Virus record (IMG/VR): IMGVR_UViG_3300017751_000031 | Location: 1-50,450 of that record | Length of the DNA stretch: 50,450 nucleotides | Strand: one strand, 5' to 3' | Source of the DNA: a virus | Shown: positions 16,601-24,369 of the stretch, piece after piece | Layout: each line of letters opens with the position of its first letter | Position numbering within the stretch: the first letter of the stretch is position 1 | Program-made: the position numbers and the translations under genes | The notes under the pieces: generated by a model | What the model was told of the DNA's origin: nothing | Databases searched by the model: none | What the model saw: the letters and a program-made list of their open reading frames with translations, nothing else

Positions 16601-17502
16601 GTCCAAGTAGTTGAAGCAGAAGACTGATCGTGTTCATAAGCTATTCCACTAGTACCAGAAGTTCCTGATGTTCCTGTTGTACCTGAAGTACCACTTGTGC
16701 CCGAAGTAGCAGAAGTACCACTTGTACCTGAGGTACCATCAGTTGCACTTGTTCCACTTGTGCCTGAAGTAGCTGAGGTACCACTAGTACCTGATGTTGC
16801 ACTTGTTCCTGATGTACCCGAAGTAGCTGAAGTACCAGATGTACCAGATGTACCATCTGTAGCAGAAGTACCACTTGTACCTGATGTGGCACTTGTTCCT
16901 GATGTACCCGAAGTAGCTGAGGTACCACTGGTACCTGATGTTGCACTTGTTCCACTTGTGCCTGAAGTAGCTGAGGTACCTGAAGTTCCTGAGGTTGCAG
17001 CAGTATATTCTGTTCCATTTATAGATAAAGAACCTGTAATAGACATACTACCTGTACGAACATGGGTATCATCTAAAGTATCACCAAATTTTGTTGAACC
17101 ACTTGAATAGATTATAGAAGCAGTTTCATAAATTGTTTCTAAGTGGTTAATAGAAGCTGTTCCTTGTACTATAATATCACTTGAGAAAGTTACAGTTTCC
17201 GTAAAGGTATTAGAACCTGTAGTAGCATAAGATGAAGTTTGGGAAGATAAACTAGAAATATTACTAACATTTGTTGAAATATCACTAGCTAATGAAGCAC
17301 TAGTAGAGGTAAAGGACCCAGATATATCAGAAGATATTTGAGCAGAACTAGATATTGTTCCGTCTGCAACCACATTAATTAATCCTGAACCGTCCCCAGT
17401 GAAGGAACCTGTAATAAATGAACCAGTTATTTCACTTACTATTGCTTTTGATCCTGAAATATCACTACTACCTGAAAGGTCTACTCCTTTTAAATATGCC
17501 AT
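13645..17502 (-). CDS. long tail fibre with collagen-like repeats, cupredoxin-like domain, kelch-like tip and S74 chaperone
   Basis: This 1285-residue mosaic fibre has, in order: beta-rich GSFTGDGSGL segments (1-165); Thr-Ser-Gly repeats (170-286); a [16 protein letters not shown] domain (about 298-352); a second short repeat (359-380); a cupredoxin-like domain (about 535-635) with H577, C622, H625 and M629; a typical fibre motif RIGIGIAQP (730-738); a kelch-like region (about 885-1165); and a C-terminal S74-type intramolecular chaperone starting near SAERYKDNV (S1191, K1196). S74 domains assist trimer folding and then cut themselves off. The ATATTTATAA element lies 21 bases before the ATG. 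Fibre identity is strong; metal binding and exact tip fold are inferred. Confidence 0.82.
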   Translation of the reverse strand: MAYLKGVDLSGSSDISGSKAIVSEITGSFITGSFTGDGSGLINVVADGTISSSAQISSDISGSFTSTSASLASDISTNVSNISSLSSQTSSYATTGSNTFTETVTFSSDIIVQGTASINHLETIYETASIIYSSGSTKFGDTLDDTHVRTGSMSITGSLSINGTEYTAATSGTSGTSATSGTSGTSATSGTSGTSATSGTSGTSATSGTSGTSATDGTSGTSGTSATSGTSGTSATSGTSGTSATSGTSGTSATDGTSGTSGTSATSGTSGTSGTTGTSGTSGTSGIAYEHDQSSASTTWTINHALSSSLLNVTITDANKSVIQPTSIDLSDPNQTVITFSSATAGYAILSSMTGDPAGTSGTDGASGTSGTSGTSGTSGETTVLNIASGSTHVGTADYLLFSGSSVQGVSITNSTASVTLTGGEGSGFPFEGKAEVTGSVNVSGSVSAYSFNIDDNATGQPSLYSATNLNLSASSAVIVTSSPLRVASFTNSETGSLSNTTGDIIFNTTRGKYQAYSGSEWYDILQPEDKYDEIAVTVVNDGGDKYAFDNVTAPKLSLNKGTTYRFDLSDSSNSGHPFAFRLPDDTSYTTGITTVGTAGNAGAYVEFDVDFATSSSLKYYCTVHGNGMGNTIQLIDLYDLKASGSFSGSITGDLTTNTIHHDGDSDTYIDFGSDTINFNAGGENMFLIREGYFGVTDEVVVNPGQNNTDFAIFGSSIQNLFRSNVSTNRIGIGIAQPLALLHVEGNITSSGNIGTIGSITGSDVYIDDWGSVSASLASAGGGGSGVSSIIAGTGISVDQSTGDVTISSTGGGSVDTGSFYISSSVNLNTITFTQGDGTTESVTVDTGSGGGGGGGSDFPYTGDAAINGGLNVSGSVDFAYYPSGITWTTGGSISVSRQNGCAGGTGTTNAYVLFGGSPAFFPTSPVLGMQTEEYNGSSWAAGGAKINATSQNASAGTQNAALAAGGTATAGNCTCTEKYDGTSWSTSTATPIVGLERGAGTQNAALVFSGYSNNPSANAMTCTIEFDGSSWSSGGSLNTGRRCSGGGGSQNAALVSMGAKHPSTNTCETEEYNGTSWSSEANMIYCTTNHGFAGNPDQALTFGGLPPSPAPGQNFSHAYDGTTWTAGNNLPGPAMHSMASTPNGLNCDAMVAGGSSTTGVYHAASNQQTESFNYNKYTGKTTVSCLIETSAERYKDNVKPLGSQLHNVLQLQPVEFSWRSNQKQDIGFTAESVKNIYPNLVSENSKGEVEGMNYSKMVSALVKSIQEQQEQINILTKKLDNLTK
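16645..16997 (-). repeat. Thr-Ser-Gly coding repeat tract
   Basis: This in-frame tract encodes about 117 residues of [12 protein letters not shown] repeats with occasional ATDG and TTG units. Synonymous codons vary, so the DNA repeat is imperfect, but it could still promote slippage or recombination with the tracts at 25021-25722, 26335-26772 and 32561-33492. Confidence 0.85.
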
Positions 17503-17523
17503 GTTTTAGTAAAAATCGATTTA

Positions 17524-17533
17524 TTATAAATAT
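17524..17533 (-). promoter_or_regulatory. ATATTTATAA element upstream of long fibre gene
   Basis: The coding strand reads ATATTTATAATAAATC, 21 bases before the ATG of the 1285-residue fibre, in a 52-base gap. Confidence 0.5.
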
Positions 17534-17554
17534 CTAAATTAAATTAAATGTTTA

Positions 17555-20500
17555 TTAAGTGGGACAATCTAGTTTATATTCCCAACTAGCTGGGGGAATT
17601 GGTGCGAAAAATTTAACTGTTGCTGTTGATGGTGATGCTGAATTTTTATTAAATATTGAACTAGTATTTCTAATAGAAGTTATAGTTTCAGTTGATAAAC
17701 CTTTATCAGATAAAATATCGTCTAAAGGAGTTTGATAGCTAGAAGCACCAATATATCCTGTATTCACTACTTCACTACCATTCCATTCTATTATGGTTTT
17801 TACAGGAGATTGGGATGCTGTTATATAAAAATAAACATCACCTGTTCCTGATCCTAGATCTACTATTTGAGTTCTTGGAAAAGATGTGGTTGCATTATCT
17901 GTTAATCCATCAAAGGTTACATCACAATTAATCTGATCATCTGTAAAACAACTTTCATATGAAGATGTAGTATATAAAATATTATTTGAAGGATTGCTAG
18001 AAGTTATTTTTAATGTTATATTATTTACAGTAGAGTTTGGGGTTATAGATGAACTATATTCTACTCTAGTTTTACTATTATATTCATCTAAAATAATCCT
18101 ATCACTATATGAACTTGATATTATAATAGAATCATAAGCTGATCCAGATATTCTAACTATATTAGCATTACTATTTTCACCTGTTGTAAAATAGTAAGAA
18201 GTTGTTGCTTCATCATAAAATATGGGTAATCCATTAATAGCACTAGGACCACTATTAAATGTACCCCCTGACCCTGAAAGATGATTTTCAGTAAATGAAG
18301 AAGAAGCAAATGTCCAAGGATTTGTAATTGGGTTAAATTCTGTATAATCATATGGATTTTTGGTTATATGTCTCATTACGAGAAGTTCATTTATTGTTGT
18401 AGCTGATATAGCAACAACTTCAGTTTCATTTTTACCCGCAAAGTATTTAAATTTATCCCAATTGCTAACTCCTCCAAAAAGACCATATGTAATAGGGGTA
18501 TTAGCACCTCCGTATAATTCTTGAATATTACCATTATCATTTACTTGCCATCCATATATTTGGTTCATTACATCTGAAGATCCTAAATTTGTATCTTGTA
18601 CTGGTTGGATAATAACATTACCAACTTTAGATAATCTACCTACTCTATTAAAGCTAAATAAAGATTTTATTTTTTCCCAAGAAGTACCATCACTTGGGGT
18701 ACTTGTAGAAAAAACTGATTTGTCTGTTTTATTAGTTACAAACCATACTCCATTAGAATATTTAATACTATGAAGGGTATCTCCAGCACTTATCCCACTA
18801 GAATTTGCAAAGTTTTTTAAAGACCAAGTATAACCATAGTCTGTGGAGTAATAATAATAAGAATTTCCCAAACCTCCACTTGTTACAGCAATTGCTATAT
18901 TAGAGTCCATTTCTATTTCTTCTATATATTTAAGTGCCATAGAAGGAACTTCAGACCAATTACGTCCATTATCTGTAGATCTCCACATTTTAAAAAATCC
19001 ACCAACAAGTATAGTATCTCCGGAGGAAGCAAAATCATTATAATTATGATTTCCAATATCACTATGAGATAAAACTTTACTCCAATTAGAAAAATCAGTG
19101 CTTCTATATATTCCTACGTCATTTGTTGGAGAACTTACACATACCATTAATGTTCCATTATTTACAAAAAATCCATTGAAGTTTTGAGTAGAACTTGCAA
19201 TTGAATTACTAGCAGTAGTAACATTTACTACATTAGTTATTTCATTATTAATAGGAACAACATATTCACTTGGTTCCCCTACAAAACTAGCAGTATAATT
19301 TACTGTATATTCTATATCTACAGGGTTTCCTACTGAGGTAAGGCTGCCATTTTCTTTTGATTGGATATAAAAACCTCTATTATTATTTCCTAAGCCATAA
19401 GTACAATCATCAGCTGCATTTAAAGACATAGTAGTTCCAGTTCCTTGATAATAAAAAGGTTCTTGGTCTAACCAATCATTTAAACCTAAATAGTATCCGG
19501 AACTTACCTCACTAACAGAACCAGTATCTGTGAAATTGGGAAATTGATAAAAGCTGCTATATGAAGCAGATGTTATATATCCTTTTACAACTTCATAAAC
19601 TCCATTATTATAAACAGTAGTAGTATCAAAAGGATCAGGAGAATTATAATTGTTCCAAAATTCTTGTGTATAATTTTTTAAATTTCTTCCATTTGAACCT
19701 GAAATAAACCAGTTACTAGAATATGATTGATTAGTATAAATTATAGGTAAACCACTATCAGTTGCACTACTTCCTGAAGTTGTTATATATTGAATATCAT
19801 CTATTGCTCCGTTAGTAGTATGATAAAAAGTTTTATAATAAAAAGAACTTCCAGTTGCATAATAACCATCAAGAACTTTTTGACAACCAAACCCATCATA
19901 ATATAAATTAGTACCAACTGCTAGAGATCCTGTATAGAAAGCACTAGCAAGTGTAGGTTTAGTTTCATCTTTAATTTCATGAGTGAAATGAGCTTGAAAA
20001 TAATCTGGGTCTTCTTGGGCTGTTGTATAATTTCCTTGGGTTTGAGCTATTCCAATAGCTATATCATGATATTGACTTGATTTTGCATCTGCATCTGCTT
20101 GGCTAATACAACTAGTAAAAGAACCATAGGGCATTTCTATTAATACAGGGTCACATGTTTCAAAATCACAACAAGTAGTAGTATGAAGATAAGATCTATA
20201 AGCACTATAGTATATAGTACTTCCACCACAATAAGGCATAGGTTTTCCTGATGTGTAAGGGAGGAAAAATAATTTTGCAGGGTCAGTTACTAATGTAGGA
20301 TCATCAGGTTTTATTGATTCTAGATATTTAAGTTCTTTAGGATCATTTTTTACTAAAGCAATAGTATAAGATAATTCTTTATTTGTTATAGACCCTGCGC
20401 TTTGTAAATAATAGTAAGCTCCATCACTATAATACCCATTATTTATTATACTTAAATCATTATCTCTATATAAGACACTTCCTGTATTAAGGTAAGGGGA

Positions 20501-21871
20501 TTGAGCAAAATGGTGTAAAAAATCTAAACAAGGTTCATTGTAATATTTAGTTTTTCTAGAAAAATAATTAATTGCTACCCATATAAATAATAAAGCTAGC
20601 AGGGCAACTATAACTATACCCCCAATAGGACCTAAAGCGGAAGAAATAGCAGTACCAAATTTTAAAAGAGTAGGTGAAAAGGGACCTATTAAACCATTTA
20701 AAAATATAGATACGGATAATGAAGCATTAGCTACAACGGCAGTTAAAGAAGGAATAGCTAAAGCTAACCCCCCAATACCCAAAGCAGTAAGTAAAAGAGT
20801 TCCTCCTGTTTTAACATTTTTATCCCATCCTGAAATAAGATGTGTTAGAAGTTTTTGGGTTGAATGTTGAAATCCAGTTATAGGATAATGTTTTTTATCG
20901 CCAAAATGGTATTCTGTAAATACACTATCATTTGATTCACGTTGTGTAGTAACATCATACCCCATATAGTACCTATATTGTTGAGGTTGATCTAAAGAAC
21001 TAGTATTTGATATTTTTGAAATTTTGCCTAACCCTTCATATAAAGGTTCTACACAGGCGGCAGAAGTTTCATTTGAAGAATTATAAAAATCTTTAGGACC
21101 TTCTGTTACGGTTTTTGTACTAAATTTACTGCTAAAACTGGGTTTAGTGGCTTTTAGATTAGTTTTTGTACCATATGCTCTATTTAATTCAGATCCTATT
21201 TGGTATACTTTACCTTCATATCCATAATAATAATTTAAAGCAGGACTTGATAAAGTTGGAGATGAATATATAGTAGTACTATTAGCTATCCAATTACTTA
21301 TAGGAATCCTTGAATATAATTTAGTAGTTAAAGTAGATTGTTCTGCCCCTGCATCATAAGGTGAATAAACATGAACCCCTGTTTCATATTCATATATAGG
21401 AGAATGTAAACAATCTATAAATAATTGTACAGTAGCTGAAGATGGATTTTTAGCTGCAACTGATATTTCAATATTTATTTTATCTGTTTTTTGTCCTGGG
21501 TCTCCATTTACACATACATAAAAGGTTTTTGAAAATCCTGTGTTATTTTCATCCTTAAATATATTTTCAATATAAGCTTCAGGGGGAAAGCTAACTTTAT
21601 ATAAATTATCTATATCATCTGAAACTGAAACTAAACTTCCATCTGCATCGTAAAAACAAATAGAACCATATTGTATATTTCCTGACCAAGATAATCTAAA
21701 TTTAGTTATGCCATAGTCAGTTCCTCCTAAATCTAAAGTTAATTTTCGATTAGCAAATTTTAAATTTTTAGGATAACTAGCATCTTGGGTATTAACATAT
21801 GAAGGTTTTGAGCTATCATATAAAACCCCATTATTAGTGTCCGGGAAGTTTAAAGGAACATATTGTGACAT
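17555..21871 (-). CDS. giant virion protein with internal hydrophobic segments and Asp-box propeller
   Basis: The 1438-residue protein has a beta-rich N-terminal part. It then carries a strongly hydrophobic region at about 357-437 that reads as two or three membrane-type segments (GGTLLLTALGIGGLALAI; IGGIVIVALLALLFIWVAI). Next come Cys-rich GYYSDG-type modules (465-700), and a repeat region with three Asp-box-like motifs: STDFSNW (924), STDNGRNW (965) and STDYGYTW (1009). Asp boxes are typical of sialidase/BNR and Ycf48-like beta-propellers. No catalytic triad was identified, so enzyme activity is not claimed. A membrane-active region in a tail protein could aid envelope penetration or form a hydrophobic core. 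An ATATTTATAA element lies 9 bases upstream. Confidence 0.6.
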   Translation of the reverse strand: MSQYVPLNFPDTNNGVLYDSSKPSYVNTQDASYPKNLKFANRKLTLDLGGTDYGITKFRLSWSGNIQYGSICFYDADGSLVSVSDDIDNLYKVSFPPEAYIENIFKDENNTGFSKTFYVCVNGDPGQKTDKINIEISVAAKNPSSATVQLFIDCLHSPIYEYETGVHVYSPYDAGAEQSTLTTKLYSRIPISNWIANSTTIYSSPTLSSPALNYYYGYEGKVYQIGSELNRAYGTKTNLKATKPSFSSKFSTKTVTEGPKDFYNSSNETSAACVEPLYEGLGKISKISNTSSLDQPQQYRYYMGYDVTTQRESNDSVFTEYHFGDKKHYPITGFQHSTQKLLTHLISGWDKNVKTGGTLLLTALGIGGLALAIPSLTAVVANASLSVSIFLNGLIGPFSPTLLKFGTAISSALGPIGGIVIVALLALLFIWVAINYFSRKTKYYNEPCLDFLHHFAQSPYLNTGSVLYRDNDLSIINNGYYSDGAYYYLQSAGSITNKELSYTIALVKNDPKELKYLESIKPDDPTLVTDPAKLFFLPYTSGKPMPYCGGSTIYYSAYRSYLHTTTCCDFETCDPVLIEMPYGSFTSCISQADADAKSSQYHDIAIGIAQTQGNYTTAQEDPDYFQAHFTHEIKDETKPTLASAFYTGSLAVGTNLYYDGFGCQKVLDGYYATGSSFYYKTFYHTTNGAIDDIQYITTSGSSATDSGLPIIYTNQSYSSNWFISGSNGRNLKNYTQEFWNNYNSPDPFDTTTVYNNGVYEVVKGYITSASYSSFYQFPNFTDTGSVSEVSSGYYLGLNDWLDQEPFYYQGTGTTMSLNAADDCTYGLGNNNRGFYIQSKENGSLTSVGNPVDIEYTVNYTASFVGEPSEYVVPINNEITNVVNVTTASNSIASSTQNFNGFFVNNGTLMVCVSSPTNDVGIYRSTDFSNWSKVLSHSDIGNHNYNDFASSGDTILVGGFFKMWRSTDNGRNWSEVPSMALKYIEEIEMDSNIAIAVTSGGLGNSYYYYSTDYGYTWSLKNFANSSGISAGDTLHSIKYSNGVWFVTNKTDKSVFSTSTPSDGTSWEKIKSLFSFNRVGRLSKVGNVIIQPVQDTNLGSSDVMNQIYGWQVNDNGNIQELYGGANTPITYGLFGGVSNWDKFKYFAGKNETEVVAISATTINELLVMRHITKNPYDYTEFNPITNPWTFASSSFTENHLSGSGGTFNSGPSAINGLPIFYDEATTSYYFTTGENSNANIVRISGSAYDSIIISSSYSDRIILDEYNSKTRVEYSSSITPNSTVNNITLKITSSNPSNNILYTTSSYESCFTDDQINCDVTFDGLTDNATTSFPRTQIVDLGSGTGDVYFYITASQSPVKTIIEWNGSEVVNTGYIGASSYQTPLDDILSDKGLSTETITSIRNTSSIFNKNSASPSTATVKFFAPIPPASWEYKLDCPT

Positions 21872-21880
21872 CTAATTTAT

Positions 21881-21890
21881 TTATAAATAT
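21881..21890 (-). promoter_or_regulatory. ATATTTATAA element upstream of 1438-aa gene
   Basis: The coding strand reads ATATTTATAAATAAAT, 9 bases before the ATG. This is the only copy that also contains an exact T4-style TATAAATA in the coding direction. Confidence 0.5.
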
Positions 21891-21891
21891 T

Positions 21892-23466
21892 TCATATTTG
21901 ATATTCTATACATACACTTTTTTCTATACCCATACTAGCAGTAACTGATCCAGTCATATACTGTGATATGTCATATTCCAATAATCTTCCTCCACTTAGG
22001 GATATTCCAGGAACATTACTAGCAGATATTACAATGTTATTTGGGGAAGATAAATCATTTCTAATTATATTAATACTAGCTGAAGGAGTAGAGAGAATTT
22101 TATTTCCAACAGTATAAAATACTAATTTATGTATTTCTTCTGTTTGGCAAAGTTCATTAGTTTCTTTTATAAGCCCTTTACCCCCTACTGTTATACTATC
22201 ATGATCAGCACATATAGATTCAGTTTTACCAGATTCTATGGTTACAGATGAATTATCTCCATTTTTAGTAAAATAAAAAGTAGAGTTAGCTTCTGTAGGG
22301 ATTAAATCAGTATAAGAACTTGTAGTTGGTGCCGTTGTACTATCATTTGTATAATACAGATTATAGGTAGTTAAAGACCCAGTACATGGGGTAGGATTAG
22401 TTCCTTCACATACTATATGTCTTTGATTAGCGTGAAAACTCATCCAATATCTTCCAGGAGATAATCTTATACCATCTGTGTATTTGTCTCCTGATGAATT
22501 ATATGCAGAAATACTTTGATAGCCTCCACCTGAAGAAAGAAGTGAGCCTGCTAAAGGGAATACATTTAAATTCAATTGGGTGAATGAAATATTAGAACTA
22601 GTATCTTCATCAAGATTAATTTTTCCACTTATCCAAATATTTCCAAAAGATTGGGGAACTTCTATTATGTTATAGCTTACAGACGTTATATATTGATAGT
22701 TTGTTGAAGTAAAAGTTTCTAGAGTATTTTTACCATTACTAAGATAAGGTGAACCTCCTTGTCCTACTAATTCATACTTTATTGGTGATTTAGTTAATGC
22801 TTTATATAAATATAATTTTGTATCTTGATTTTGGTCATATATTACAGGAGTATCTACTCCTCCAATGTTTATTATTTTAGAATTAGGAATATTACCTAAT
22901 ACACTATTACTAAAACTTAAATGTACATTACAAGGGGTTGTATCAGTATATGTAAAATTTGGGTTAAAAGCTGGTGGTTCTGAAGCGCAAAAACTAAATT
23001 CTTCAAATGGGGCCATATTATGAGATTGGTCATTACCATCACAATCTATATAATTTAAAGGGGTAGTTGCAAATCCTCCTTGTATATTACTAGTTATTGC
23101 TGTATACCTTTGACAAACTGATTGGTCATCCACAAGATTAGATAGTGTAGAATCAAATCCTAATAAACCACCATTATACTGATTACTAGTAAAACAAAAA
23201 GAACCAGAATTACTAAGAGGAGCTTGATCTTTTTGGATATTACTACACGAACCATTTTCATCAACTACAATAAACTTAGTAGTATTATCTGGTACTATAA
23301 TTCTAAGTCCTGTAACTGAGGATAAATTAGAAAAAGGAATATCTTGAGCAGGATTACCTGATGAAGAAATAGTAGCTATATTACTAACATTAACTTCATT
23401 ATAGTATATAGTATACTCTCCACTAGCATTTCCTTCTTGCGATCTAACATCAAATATTCTTGCCAT
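21892..23466 (-). CDS. Cys-rich structural protein (524 aa)
   Basis: No family is recognised. The product starts MARIFDVRSQEGNASGEYTIYYN and is rich in Ser, Asn, Thr and beta-type strands, as in extended virion proteins. About a dozen cysteines are spread along it (for example SFCFTS, DCDGND, PCNVHL, SICADHD, NELCQTE), which is unusual for a tail protein assembled in the cytoplasm. There is no signal peptide or membrane segment. It sits between two other Cys-containing structural genes with gaps of 20 and 11 bases, so all three are expressed together. It is probably a tail or fibre component; metal or disulfide cross-linking is a possibility only. Confidence 0.6.
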   Translation of the reverse strand: MARIFDVRSQEGNASGEYTIYYNEVNVSNIATISSSGNPAQDIPFSNLSSVTGLRIIVPDNTTKFIVVDENGSCSNIQKDQAPLSNSGSFCFTSNQYNGGLLGFDSTLSNLVDDQSVCQRYTAITSNIQGGFATTPLNYIDCDGNDQSHNMAPFEEFSFCASEPPAFNPNFTYTDTTPCNVHLSFSNSVLGNIPNSKIINIGGVDTPVIYDQNQDTKLYLYKALTKSPIKYELVGQGGSPYLSNGKNTLETFTSTNYQYITSVSYNIIEVPQSFGNIWISGKINLDEDTSSNISFTQLNLNVFPLAGSLLSSGGGYQSISAYNSSGDKYTDGIRLSPGRYWMSFHANQRHIVCEGTNPTPCTGSLTTYNLYYTNDSTTAPTTSSYTDLIPTEANSTFYFTKNGDNSSVTIESGKTESICADHDSITVGGKGLIKETNELCQTEEIHKLVFYTVGNKILSTPSASINIIRNDLSSPNNIVISASNVPGISLSGGRLLEYDISQYMTGSVTASMGIEKSVCIEYQI

Positions 23467-23477
23467 AATTTATTTTT

Positions 23478-24368
23478 TTAAGAACATACAATTGTTTCTC
23501 CATCACAATTATGATAATAAGTTGCATTTCCACTTGTTACATTATATACTGTAGGATTTAATGACCCTGAAAGGTAATAATATCCATCTAAAGCATTAGA
23601 ACTTAAATTATTATCTAAATACCAAGTTAAATTAGTTGGGGATGATCCTGAAAAGCTTGTTTTATTAAAATATACATCAATTTTTCTGTTACATCTAAAA
23701 CATATATCATTTAAATTATCATTATAATTATAGCAATATGTTCTTTTAGTTACATTAGAATCAAATATAGCATAATAATTTATAACTTGAGTAGGATCGT
23801 CTACATTTGGTATTGTAAAAGAAGAAGTAAAACTAGTTGAAATTGTATTTAAAGATAAAAGTGCATTTTGAAGATTTCTCCCAAATATAAGAAAACTACC
23901 TGCTAAAGAAATAGGGGTAGAACTCCAACCTAAAAATATACTATTTTGAAAAGCAGAAGCAGTAGCACTTACACTAGCACCTTCAACTGTATCTACCCTT
24001 ACAAAATCAATTGAGGAAGTAGAGTTTGATTCTACAGATCCAGAAGCTATATCTGATAGGAAATCTGTTTTAAAATTAATTTCAACATTTTCTAATTCAA
24101 CTTCTACAAAACTACAAGATATAAGACAATCATCTAAAGGATAACCTCTATATTGAAGGGATTGGTTAATATCAGATATAGTTCTTGCTCCTCTTATAGA
24201 TAATTCATCAAATTTACTAATATAAGAAGCTGAAATGAGTGAAGAAGTAGAACCTGAAAATTCAGTTATACCTGTTATAGTACCTCCCCCTGCTTCAACT
24301 CCACCTGCAATTGATTCAGTAGTTGTAGCACCAAACATCTCATATGATCCTGTATATGGTACACCCAT
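23478..24368 (-). CDS. Cys-rich structural protein with C-terminal GYYY module (296 aa)
   Basis: The family is not recognised by name. The N-terminus (MGVPYTGSYEMFGATTTESI) is Gly/Thr-rich and the middle is beta-rich. The C-terminal third has clustered cysteines (YCYNYN, ICFRCNRK with CX2C) and ends in a module LDGYYYLSGS...HNCDGETIVCS. Related GYYSDG...C modules occur in the 1438- and 1429-residue proteins. In my knowledge this pattern is common at the C-termini of Bacteroidota and Bacteroidota-phage surface proteins. It is one base downstream of the second long fibre gene, hence in its operon. It may be an accessory fibre protein. Confidence 0.6.
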   Translation of the reverse strand: MGVPYTGSYEMFGATTTESIAGGVEAGGGTITGITEFSGSTSSLISASYISKFDELSIRGARTISDINQSLQYRGYPLDDCLISCSFVEVELENVEINFKTDFLSDIASGSVESNSTSSIDFVRVDTVEGASVSATASAFQNSIFLGWSSTPISLAGSFLIFGRNLQNALLSLNTISTSFTSSFTIPNVDDPTQVINYYAIFDSNVTKRTYCYNYNDNLNDICFRCNRKIDVYFNKTSFSGSSPTNLTWYLDNNLSSNALDGYYYLSGSLNPTVYNVTSGNATYYHNCDGETIVCS

Positions 24369-24369
24369 G

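Noticed and set aside
17555-21871. Endosialidase or other glycosidase call for the 1438-residue protein
   Set aside because: Only Asp boxes were found. They mark propeller structure, not activity, and no catalytic residues were identified.
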